Origin: Chloroflexota bacterium
Lineage (GTDB): Bacteria > Chloroflexota > UBA11872 > VXNJ01
Direction of reading: 5' to 3'
DNA: 62,231 nucleotides
Assembly: GCA_030744875.1 (NCBI GenBank)
Contig: JASLPR010000056.1
Location: 1 to 62,231, forward strand
The translations under genes were made by a program, and so were the position numbers. Below the pieces are notes generated by a model that was given only the letters and a program-made list of their open reading frames with translations, was not told where the DNA came from and did no database searches. This document shows positions 10,165 through 18,721 of the stretch, in pieces; positions within the stretch are counted from its first letter, which is position 1, and each line of letters starts with the position of its first letter.

Positions 10165-11121
10165 GTGTTGCCCTTGCAAGACTGGGAAATATCGGCCGCC
10201 GACTTCTATTTCGCCGTGCCAGTCGCCGACCTTCCGCTGGGCACCGTCGCCGCGGTGGATTTCTACATCCGCACTCGCGACGGCCACTCTGTCTATCTGA
10301 CCGCGGGCCAGGATCTCAACGACTCGATCCGGCTGGCGCACGACAGTTCCGGAATCGAGTCGCTGTATGTCCAGTCCGGCAAGGCCGGGCCGTATGTGCG
10401 GGGGGCATTTGAGGCCGCCCGCCTCCTGTTGGATTCGACGGATGCACCGGCCGCCAAACGCGCCCAGGCGATTCGCACGTCCGCGGGCGCGACCGCGCTG
10501 CACCTGGTCCACAACCCCGGGGTGCAGTCGTTCCAGATGGCCCGGGAGATTACCGAACTAACCGTGGCCGAGACGCTTGAGTCTCCTGAATCGCTCACCG
10601 CGCTGGTCAAGATGACCTACGTCGACCAGGAGCTTCACTACCACCTGGTCAATTCGTCGATCTACGCCATCGCGCTGGCCGGTCCGCTGGGCATCAGCGC
10701 CCCAGATTGCCTGATCACGATTGGTCTGGCGGGGCTGCTCTACGACCTCGGCATGGCCCGCATCGCGCGCCGCACGAGCACCGGCGATCCCGACCTCGAC
10801 CCGGTGGTCCGGCAGCACGTCTACATTGGCCGCGATCTCATTCAGTCCGTGCCCGGCATCTCCCGCGAAGTCCGCGACGCCGCGGTCGGCCATCACGAAC
10901 GCTGGGACGGCGGGGGCTACCCGGCTGGCCTGCAGAGCACGCGCATCCCACTGACCGGCCGTATCTGTGCTGTGGTCGATACCTTCGACGTGCTCACCAC
11001 CACGGTACCCGACGGCACCCCGGTGGGCGCGTTCCAGGCCCTGCGCGCGATGAGCCGCGATATGCCCGGTCGCTTCGATCCGGCGCTGCTCCGCGCGCTT
11101 GTCGTCGGGCTCAGCGCCTAG
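10165..11121 (+). CDS. HD-GYP-like protein with degenerate HD (YD)
   Basis: GLAGLLYDLGMARIARR; VGHHERWDGGGYPAGLQSTRIPLTGRICAVVDTFDVLTT. Confidence 0.85.
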   Translation: MLPLQDWEISAADFYFAVPVADLPLGTVAAVDFYIRTRDGHSVYLTAGQDLNDSIRLAHDSSGIESLYVQSGKAGPYVRGAFEAARLLLDSTDAPAAKRAQAIRTSAGATALHLVHNPGVQSFQMAREITELTVAETLESPESLTALVKMTYVDQELHYHLVNSSIYAIALAGPLGISAPDCLITIGLAGLLYDLGMARIARRTSTGDPDLDPVVRQHVYIGRDLIQSVPGISREVRDAAVGHHERWDGGGYPAGLQSTRIPLTGRICAVVDTFDVLTTTVPDGTPVGAFQALRAMSRDMPGRFDPALLRALVVGLSA

Positions 11122-11233
11122 CTCCCGGCGCGACCCGGTTTCGCCTCCACCACCGCGCTTCGGGCCGGTCGGCAAACCGCTACACTGAGTCCCCTCGGCG
11201 CGAATCAGGCGCCACCAGAAAGCGGGTAGCGAC

Positions 11234-12274
11234 ATGGCGGACATCAAACTCGGCCTCATCGGTTGCGGCGGAATCGTCGGCATGCTCCACCTGCCGGTTT
11301 ACATGGGCCAGCCCGAAGTCGAAATTGTCGGACTGGCCGACCCCAATGCCGACGCCATCAAGGTCGCCAAAGAGCCCCATGACTCGCTGGCCGACGTGCC
11401 CGAGTACGCCAATCACCGCGACCTGCTGGACAAATCTGGCGCCAACGCCGTCCTGATTTCCTCGCCGCACGCCTTCCACAGCCAGCAGATGATCGACTCC
11501 CTAGACGCCGGCTGTAACGTCCAGACCGAGAAGCCCGCCGGCGCGAGCCCGGCCGATGTCGAAGCCGCCATCGCCAAACGCGACGCGACCGGCAAGATCG
11601 TCCTGGTCTCCTACAACCGGCGCTTCATCCCGGTTTACCAGGGAATCGTGAAGGCCCTTCGCGACGGCAAGATCGGCAGCGTCCACGGCGTCTCCCTGAC
11701 CCACACCGAGAACTGGTTCGAGCGCAACCGCACCACCTGGCGCACGGTGAAGAAGATGGCCGGCGGCGGATTCATCATGGACACCGGCGCGCACACCCTG
11801 GACTTCATCCATCACGCCATCGGCAAGGACCCGGCGCTCGTCTCGGCCCGCCTCGACCGCATGGGCAGCGAAGTCGATGTCGCCGCCGCCGTCAGCTTCC
11901 AGTTCCAGGACGGCCCGATCGGCTCGGTTTTCACCACCGGGCTCGGCCCGGCGGTGGCCGGCTATCTCTGGGAAGACATCAGCTTCTTCGGTGACAAGGG
12001 CGCGATCATGCTGCGCTCGGTCGGTCCGGAGGCCTTCATGAATCCGACCGTCTTCTGGAACGATTTCGAGTCCGGCGAGACCACGGTCGAGGCGAACCCC
12101 GACGGTATAACCGACGACTACTTCCCCGGCCCCGGCACGAACTTCGTGAACGCCGTCATGGGCCGCCCGACCGCCGAGTACGCGACGCTCGAAGACGCCC
12201 TCCGCGTCCACAAGTTCGTCGACGCCATCTACCGCTCGGCCGATGCCGGTGGGGATGAGGTCACGGTCTTCTAG
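11234..12274 (+). CDS. Gfo/Idh/MocA family oxidoreductase
   Basis: IKLGLIGCGGIVGMLHLPVYMGQPEVEIVGLADPN; QTEKPAGAS. Confidence 0.92.
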   Translation: MADIKLGLIGCGGIVGMLHLPVYMGQPEVEIVGLADPNADAIKVAKEPHDSLADVPEYANHRDLLDKSGANAVLISSPHAFHSQQMIDSLDAGCNVQTEKPAGASPADVEAAIAKRDATGKIVLVSYNRRFIPVYQGIVKALRDGKIGSVHGVSLTHTENWFERNRTTWRTVKKMAGGGFIMDTGAHTLDFIHHAIGKDPALVSARLDRMGSEVDVAAAVSFQFQDGPIGSVFTTGLGPAVAGYLWEDISFFGDKGAIMLRSVGPEAFMNPTVFWNDFESGETTVEANPDGITDDYFPGPGTNFVNAVMGRPTAEYATLEDALRVHKFVDAIYRSADAGGDEVTVF

Positions 12275-12372
12275 GCCCTCAATCTCTGGCTCGCGGGGGA
12301 TGCAACGTATTCTAGGCAGTGAAGCTGGCCAGTGTCCGGCTATGCCGGTGACTCGGTAGGAAGTTTCACCTG

Positions 12373-12783
12373 ATGAACGACGAGCCAGGCACCAACGACG
12401 TGGAAGATCGATTCCACCGGGGGATGGCCGACGTTTATCAGCAGGCGAAGGACGAGTGCGATTACACCGCCACACGTTTCTTGCAGATGCTCGCCGAACA
12501 GGGAGGCCTGGGGACGGCCAGGACATTGCTGGGCGATTCAAAGACTTCGGACGGTTTCACTGCACTGAGGAAATGTGGCTGCCTGCACCTGACCGTCGAA
12601 AACCTTGTGCTCCGGTCTGAGTTTCAGGAATTGTTCACACCAGCCGAGCGCGAGACTGCTCTGAATCGTTTGAAGTTGCGTGGCTTCGATCCCGCCGGCC
12701 TTGCGACCGGCCAAGAAATGAAAGTCCCGAAAGGGTTCAGTCCCACGGCTCCCGACCGTCGGTGCACTCCGGCCAGCGTGTGA
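12373..12783 (+). CDS. Conserved hypothetical protein
   Basis: QAKDECDYTATRFLQMLAEQGGLGTARTLLGDSKTSDGFTALRKCGCLHLTVENLVLRSEFQELFTPAERETALNRL; 3' end overlaps mmsA. Confidence 0.55.
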   Translation: MNDEPGTNDVEDRFHRGMADVYQQAKDECDYTATRFLQMLAEQGGLGTARTLLGDSKTSDGFTALRKCGCLHLTVENLVLRSEFQELFTPAERETALNRLKLRGFDPAGLATGQEMKVPKGFSPTAPDRRCTPASV

Positions 12784-14254
12784 TCACGACCTTTGCGTCG
12801 GTGAAGAACTGCACCGCGTTGCCGCCCTGCCCGTGCAGGTCGCCGAAGAACGACGCCCTGCGGCCACTGAACGGGAAGAACGCCATCGGCGCGGCAACGC
12901 CGACGTTCACGCCGACGTTGCCGATATCCACTCGCTGCGCGAACTCCCGCGCCGCTCCGCCGTGGCTGGTGTAGATCGACGCCGCGTTGCCGAATTCCGA
13001 CGCCTCGATGGCGGCGATCGCTTCGTACAGGGTGTCCATGCGGATCAGGTTCACCGCCGGTCCGAACACCTCTTCCCGTGCGATCTTCATGTCCATCGTT
13101 ACGCCCTCCAGCAGCGTCGGCCCCACCCAGTAGCCGTCCGGGTGACCTTCCACCGTCGCGCCGCGGCCGTCGACGATCACCGTCGCGCCCTCGGCCTCCG
13201 CCCCATCCACGTAGCCGACGATCCGCTCCTGGGCTTCCCTGGAAATCACCGGGCCCATCCCGGTCGCCGGGTCGAGCCCGTCGCCCAGCGCAATCGCCTC
13301 GGTGGTCGCCACGAGGCGTTCCTTCAGCGGTTCGTAGGCTTCACCGACGGCGATGATGTTCGATCCGGCCAGGCAGCGTTCGCCGGCACAGCCGAAGATC
13401 GAGCCCATCATGTTCGACACTGCGGCGTCCATCACCGCGTCGGGCAGTACGACCAAGAAGTTCTTGGCTCCTCCCTGACACTGGGCGCGCTTGCCGTTGG
13501 CGCTCGCCGCCGCGTACACGCTCCGGGCCACCGGCGTTGACCCTACGAACGACACTCCCTGGACCTGCGGGTGCGCGCAGAGCGCCTCGCCGACTTCCGT
13601 GCCCCCGTGGAGGATCGTCAGCACGCCGGGCGGGAATCCCGCTTCGAGAACCAGCCGGGCGAGCTCCATCTGGCTCAGCGGCGCCTGCGGCGAGGGCTTG
13701 ATCACGTAGCTGTTGCCGGTGGCCAGCGCGTAGGGCGCGAACCACCAGGGCACCATGCTGGGGAAATTGAACGGCGCAATCTGGGCGAAGACTCCGAGCG
13801 GCTCGCGGATCATCGTCTCGTCGAAGCCGGCCGCGATGTCCGCCGCGAAGTCGCCCATCTGCAACGACGGTATCCCGGCCGCCATCTCGACGTTTTCGAG
13901 GGTGCGGATCACTTCGCCGCGCGATTCCTCCAGAGTCTTGCCGTTCTCGAGTGTGCACAGCCGCGACAGGTCCTCGAAGTTCTCCTCGATCAGCCGGTGC
14001 AGTCGGAACAGGTAGCGCGCGCGATTCACCGCCGGGACTTTGCGCCACTCCAGGTACGCGGCCTGAGCCGCCGCCAGCGCCGCGTCCACCTCGGCTGGCG
14101 TTGACAACGGCACCGTGGCGATGGTTGCGCCGGTGGCCGGATTCGTCACCGCCACCGTCTCGGTCGCCTGTGACGGGACCTCTTCCCCACCGATCAGGTT
14201 GGCCAGGGGCGTGTCCGGGGAAATGCTTTCGAGGATGGAACCGTTGCCGCTCAT
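12737..14254 (-). CDS. mmsA: CoA-acylating methylmalonate-semialdehyde dehydrogenase
   Basis: GGAKNFLVVLPDAVMDAAVSNMMGSIFGCAGERCLAGS; PMAFFPFSGRRASFFGDLHGQG. Confidence 0.95.
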   Translation of the reverse strand: MSGNGSILESISPDTPLANLIGGEEVPSQATETVAVTNPATGATIATVPLSTPAEVDAALAAAQAAYLEWRKVPAVNRARYLFRLHRLIEENFEDLSRLCTLENGKTLEESRGEVIRTLENVEMAAGIPSLQMGDFAADIAAGFDETMIREPLGVFAQIAPFNFPSMVPWWFAPYALATGNSYVIKPSPQAPLSQMELARLVLEAGFPPGVLTILHGGTEVGEALCAHPQVQGVSFVGSTPVARSVYAAASANGKRAQCQGGAKNFLVVLPDAVMDAAVSNMMGSIFGCAGERCLAGSNIIAVGEAYEPLKERLVATTEAIALGDGLDPATGMGPVISREAQERIVGYVDGAEAEGATVIVDGRGATVEGHPDGYWVGPTLLEGVTMDMKIAREEVFGPAVNLIRMDTLYEAIAAIEASEFGNAASIYTSHGGAAREFAQRVDIGNVGVNVGVAAPMAFFPFSGRRASFFGDLHGQGGNAVQFFTDAKVVITRWPECTDGREPWD

Positions 14255-14429
14255 CAGGGTCGCTCCCGCTCCCCGCCGCGAGCCACGGGGTATTGGTTCT
14301 TGTTGCGCGGCGAAGGTAGCAGGTCGGCCACCATTCTGGAAACATCACCGCCGACATTGACGCCGGGGCTTAACATAAGGCCGAAACACGGAGCGTTGCG
14401 CAACTGAGGGGCCCGATCGGAGGCCGGCG

Positions 14430-14858
14430 ATGACGACCGACGACGGACGGCTGCGCTATACCTTCGCATTCTGTACCTACCGGCGCGGCTGCGTCATCGA
14501 GGACGCCATCGGCAGCCGGCTCCAGGAACAACTATCCCGCCTCACCGCCGAATTCGACGCTGACCTGCTGGATATCGGTTGCGCCGCCGACTCGGTCTTG
14601 ATCCGCGTTGCCGCCCCGCCCACCATCGCCCCGACGGATCTGGCCCTGGCGCTCAAGGAAGGCTCCGAACGCACCCTCCGCGCCGAGTTCCGCCAGTTGC
14701 GCGCGGTCACCGCCCTCTGGACCTCCGGCTACCTGGTCACCACCGACCCGCGACCCGATTCCGATCGTCTCGCTCGCTTCGTGGAGGAGGAACGCGACCA
14801 CGAGTCCGGCTTGCGGGTCATCATCACCGCCCCGCCGTGGACTTCCACGTCTCGCTAG
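14430..14858 (+). CDS. IS200/IS605 TnpA (Y1)-like protein lacking HUH and catalytic Tyr
   Basis: YTFAFCTYRRGCVIEDAIGSRLQEQL...LLDIGCAADSVLIRVAAPP...LKEGSERTLRAEFRQL..ALWTSGYLVTT...LARFVEEE follows the TnpA fold order. Confidence 0.65.
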   Translation: MTTDDGRLRYTFAFCTYRRGCVIEDAIGSRLQEQLSRLTAEFDADLLDIGCAADSVLIRVAAPPTIAPTDLALALKEGSERTLRAEFRQLRAVTALWTSGYLVTTDPRPDSDRLARFVEEERDHESGLRVIITAPPWTSTSR

Positions 14859-15715
14859 TCGTCCGCTTCGCCGAGGGCCTCGCCCACAAACTCCACCACC
14901 GCCGCCACCATCTTCTCCCCGGCCAGCAGCGCGTGGTCGTTGTGGTCAGCCCCGGCGATCTCCAGCAGGCGCTCGCCCCTTCCCGCCGCCGCGAAGAGCC
15001 GCCGGCTCTGCTCCGGCGGGACCAGGCTGTCCGCCGTCCCCACGATCACCAGCAGCGGCGCGATCACCCGACCGATCCGGTCGATCGACGGGAACCGATC
15101 CTTCAGCAACAGCCCTGAGAGCAGGAACGGGTAGTGCGTTCCGGCCATTTCCACCAGCGAGGTGAACGGCGACCGCAATATCAACGCCGCCGGCGGGCGC
15201 TCCCGGGCAAGCCCCACCGCCACCGCCGCACCCAGCGACTCCCCGAAGTACACGATCCGCTTCGGGTCCACATCGGCCCGGTCTTCTAGGTACCGCACCG
15301 CCGCCCGGGCGTCCACCGCCAGGCCCTCCTCGGTCGGGCTGCCTGGATTTCCGCCGTAGCCGCGATAATCAAACAACAGGACGCCCAGCTCCGCCGCCGC
15401 CAGCGCCTTCGCCAGCGGCGCCCGCAGGGCGCGATTGCCGCCGTTGCCGTTGAAGACCAGCACCGCCGCGGACACCGTCCGTTTCTTCCCGGGTTGTTGG
15501 AACGCCGGCAGGAACCACCCGCCCAGTTCCAGCCCGTCCTCCGTCACCAGCACCGCCTCCTCCCCGCCCGGCAGCAGGGCCGCCACCGGACCCGGCGCGC
15601 CGCCGGATGGGAAATAGATAAGGCTCCTTTGCAGCAACCAGGCCAGCAAAAGCACCAGCGCGACCACGAGCGACACAGCCGCCACCGGGACCAGCCACCG
15701 CTCCATTCCCGGCAC
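14855..15715 (-). CDS. Alpha/beta hydrolase
   Basis: AAVLVFNGNGGNRALR; LLFDYRGYGGNPGSPTEEGL; YFGESLGAAVAVGLA. Confidence 0.9.
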   Translation of the reverse strand: MPGMERWLVPVAAVSLVVALVLLLAWLLQRSLIYFPSGGAPGPVAALLPGGEEAVLVTEDGLELGGWFLPAFQQPGKKRTVSAAVLVFNGNGGNRALRAPLAKALAAAELGVLLFDYRGYGGNPGSPTEEGLAVDARAAVRYLEDRADVDPKRIVYFGESLGAAVAVGLARERPPAALILRSPFTSLVEMAGTHYPFLLSGLLLKDRFPSIDRIGRVIAPLLVIVGTADSLVPPEQSRRLFAAAGRGERLLEIAGADHNDHALLAGEKMVAAVVEFVGEALGEADD

Positions 15716-15719
15716 CCGC

Positions 15720-16712
15720 CTAGCCCTCCCCCGCCACCTCGAGCTCCCGGTGCCGCATGCGATAGAACTCGGTGGCGAACTCCGCCCCGACCAGCAGCAC
15801 GATTGCCGACAGGTAGACCCACAGCATTACCGCGATCACCGTCCCCAACGAGCCGTAGACCACGTTGAAGGTCGCCAGATTGGTCGCGTACCAGGCGAAT
15901 CCAACCTTTAAGAGCTCGAACAGCACCGCCGCCAACGCCGCGCCCGGTAGCGCCTCCCGCCACGGCACCGGCGTGTTCGGCAACAGCACGTAGGTCAGTG
16001 CGAACGCCAGCGTGCTCACCGCCAGCGGGATGAACCGCCCGATAATCCCGGCCCCTGACTCGGTTGCGAAGTAGCCGATAACTGGAATCGTCTGGCCCGC
16101 CTGCTCAACTACGAACCGCGCTGCCTCGATCGCCCCCGATGCCCCCACCGATACGATCGCCAGTCCAGGCAATACCAACACCGCGAACAGGTCCACCAGC
16201 TTACCGTGCACCAGGCGGTGGTGCCGGTCCGCGTCCCAGGCCACCGTCAGCGCCCGCCGCAGCGCTGCGAACAACCGTGACGCCGACCACAGCAGGGCCA
16301 CGAACGCCACCAGGCCGACCCAGCCGCGGAAGTCCCCGGAGCCATTGCCGGCGTCGGCGATCAGGCTCTTGCCCGCTGGGATCGCCTGGTTCAGCGCCTC
16401 TAGGAGCGCCTCGTAGGCTTCCTGCCCGAACGAAAAATACGACACGATTACACCGGCGCCCAGCAGTAGCGGAAACAGCGCGAAAAACGTGTGATACGCG
16501 ATCGCCGCCGCATGCGTGGCGCAGTCGTCCTCCTCGAATTCGCGCCCGGTCCGGCGGATCAATTTCACCAGCGATCGCAACGGACCCGGCAGTCGTCGTT
16601 CCAGCGCCGCGGCCCGTTCACCGATGCCCCGGCCCGTCTCCCCGACCCATCCCGCAACCCCACTGCGCCGGCCCGACTCCCGGCCTTCGCTACCCGGCGG
16701 TTCGGATTTCAT
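15720..16712 (-). CDS. YihY/BrkB family inner membrane protein
   Basis: DDCATHAAAIAYHTFFALFPLLLGAGVIV; YGSLGTVIAVMLWVYLSAIVLLVGAEFATEF. Confidence 0.9.
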   Translation of the reverse strand: MKSEPPGSEGRESGRRSGVAGWVGETGRGIGERAAALERRLPGPLRSLVKLIRRTGREFEEDDCATHAAAIAYHTFFALFPLLLGAGVIVSYFSFGQEAYEALLEALNQAIPAGKSLIADAGNGSGDFRGWVGLVAFVALLWSASRLFAALRRALTVAWDADRHHRLVHGKLVDLFAVLVLPGLAIVSVGASGAIEAARFVVEQAGQTIPVIGYFATESGAGIIGRFIPLAVSTLAFALTYVLLPNTPVPWREALPGAALAAVLFELLKVGFAWYATNLATFNVVYGSLGTVIAVMLWVYLSAIVLLVGAEFATEFYRMRHRELEVAGEG

Positions 16713-16739
16713 ACCGCGATTATTGCAGGTGGTCCACAA

Positions 16740-16834
16740 CCGCTTTCCTGCGCCAAAACGGCGGCGGTCACAGACCGCTTTCCCGCGCCGAAGCGGCGGC
16801 GGTCGCAGACTGCTTTCTTGCGCCGGGGCGGCGG
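16740..16834. repeat. Imperfect 35-bp tandem repeat, about 2.7 copies
   Basis: CCGCTTTCCTGCGCCAAAACGGCGGCGGTCACAGA / CCGCTTTCCCGCGCCGAAGCGGCGGCGGTCGCAGA / CTGCTTTCTTGCGCCGGGGCGGCGG. Confidence 0.85.
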
Positions 16835-16926
16835 GGGGGCGATATCGTTCCCTGGCTCGGATGGCGGCGCAAACCCGGTGGGGTCCGCTAATATCGCCTT
16901 ATCAACTGCCAGGGAAGGGGATCACC

Positions 16927-17679
16927 ATGGCGCTGCAACTCGACACCATCCAGGAGACCGGGGAACAGGTCGAAGCCGCCGCCCGCGAACTCGGTGCCGA
17001 AATCTACGGCGTCGCCTCCGTCGAAACCTTCAACCGCCTCTTCCCGCGCAAGCCCTCGCCCGACAAGTTCGTCGAAGGCGCCCGCTCGGTCATCGTCGTA
17101 GGCCTGCCGTTCAGTCCCGAAATCCAGGACACTATCGCCAGGCCCTGGATGGCCGAAATCCACCGCGAGGCCTCCATGGACGCCGCTATGGGCGATTCCG
17201 CCGAGCAGCACCCGCCGCCCGGCGCCGAGCGCTACTACCACGGCCCGGAAAACGACATGCTGACCCACGAAACCCACATGATCGCCTATCGCCTCGCCGC
17301 CCAGATTCGCGCCGAGGGATACAGCGCCTTCTACTTCCCCGACGTCAAGATCGAGCCTCGCTTCAAGACGGCGCCCTTCTACTTTCTGCCCACGATGTTC
17401 GCCGCCGGCATGGGCCAGCTGGGCATGAACTGCTGCATCCTGACTCCGGAGTACGGCCCGCGCTTTCGGGTGACCGCCATCATCACCGATCTCGAGTTGC
17501 CGGCCGGCGAGCCAATGGAAGAGCGCAACTACCCGGGCTGCGAGGACTGTAAGGAGTGTGTCAAGCGCTGCCCCAGCCACGCCATCAACGGCAAGTACTG
17601 GAAGAACGTCTTCCGCTGCTCCGACTACGGCTGCTCCAGCACCTGCCTCAGCGTCTGCCCGGTCGGCAAGGAGAACTAG
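16927..17679 (+). CDS. QueG/reductive-dehalogenase-like 4Fe-4S protein
   Basis: FAAGMGQLGMNCCILTPEYGPRFRVTAIITDLEL...CEDCKECVKRCPSHAI...CSSTCLSVCPVGKEN. Confidence 0.75.
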   Translation: MALQLDTIQETGEQVEAAARELGAEIYGVASVETFNRLFPRKPSPDKFVEGARSVIVVGLPFSPEIQDTIARPWMAEIHREASMDAAMGDSAEQHPPPGAERYYHGPENDMLTHETHMIAYRLAAQIRAEGYSAFYFPDVKIEPRFKTAPFYFLPTMFAAGMGQLGMNCCILTPEYGPRFRVTAIITDLELPAGEPMEERNYPGCEDCKECVKRCPSHAINGKYWKNVFRCSDYGCSSTCLSVCPVGKEN

Positions 17680-18686
17680 CGGCCGGCCTCCAATCGCCCG
17701 GTGGCCTTCAGTACCCGCAGCACGTTGAGAGTGATCATCTTGCTCGGCTCGCGGCGGCTCCAGTCGGTGATTTCCACACCTGACCCCTTGAGGCCCGGCC
17801 GCCGCCAGTGGTATCCCTCCGGCCACCAGCGCCCGTCCTGGCGGCGCTTTCCGGCGATCAGATCCACGGCCTCGTCGACGCGCGCGTCCGCCAGCGGCCC
17901 GAACCGACTCAGCACCAGCAGCCCCGGCAGAACGTCGTAGCGCCAGTAGGCGGGATAGCGCAGCTTTAGCTACGCCGGGTTGATGACCTCCCCGGTGTGA
18001 TCCGAGCGAAACATCCGGTGACGCAGAAACAGCTCTGCCGCCCGCCCCGCCGTCGCCCGGGTCGCCTCGTCGCCGGTGGCCCGGTGGAACTCGGTCAGAC
18101 CCCAGATCGGGATCAGGCTCTCGTTGAACGACGAATGCCGCGCCTCCGGGTTCACGTCGCAATTCCAGCCGCAGTCCGGCCATTGCCACTCGACCAGCGA
18201 CAGTGCCAGCAATTCCGCCCGGGGGTCGTTGGCGATGCCCAGCCGGCAGGCCACCGCCAGCACGTTGCCCTCCTGGGACGCGCAACGGCGCACCCGCCCG
18301 TCGATGGTCGGGATTCGCTTCCGGTGGTGGACGCTCACGTAGAAATCCAGCACCGGGTCGAGCATCGCCAGCGCCGTCGGTTCGCCGGCGGGCACGCCCA
18401 GCTCGACCGCCGACACCAGCCGCCAGTGGGCGCCCTGGAACTTCTGGTAGCCGCCGGCGACGCCCTGCCCGTCGGGATGGTCCGGCCCCAGCAGGTCCTG
18501 CGGGTGGCGGTCCTTGCCGATCTCGTCGTGCGCTTGCCGTACCTCCGGCTCACCGGCCGGGCGATCCAGCAGATCGGTCAGCGCTAGATAGCGCACCGCC
18601 GGGTCGGCCGCTTCCAGCAGCCACTCAATTGTCGGGGCGTTCCGACTCAGCCGGGGCAATTCCGGATCGGCTCTCCTTGTCCGCAC
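17676..18686 (-). pseudogene. Alpha/alpha-toroid (prenyltransferase/squalene-cyclase-like) protein with in-frame TAG
   Basis: ...FLRHRMFRSDHTGEVINPA-(TAG, complement 17970..17972)-LKLRYPAYWRYDVLPGLLVLSRFG... same frame on both sides. Confidence 0.75.
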
Positions 18687-18721
18687 CGCCGAGACCGAAA
18701 CCGCCCGAAGGTCGCCGCCCG

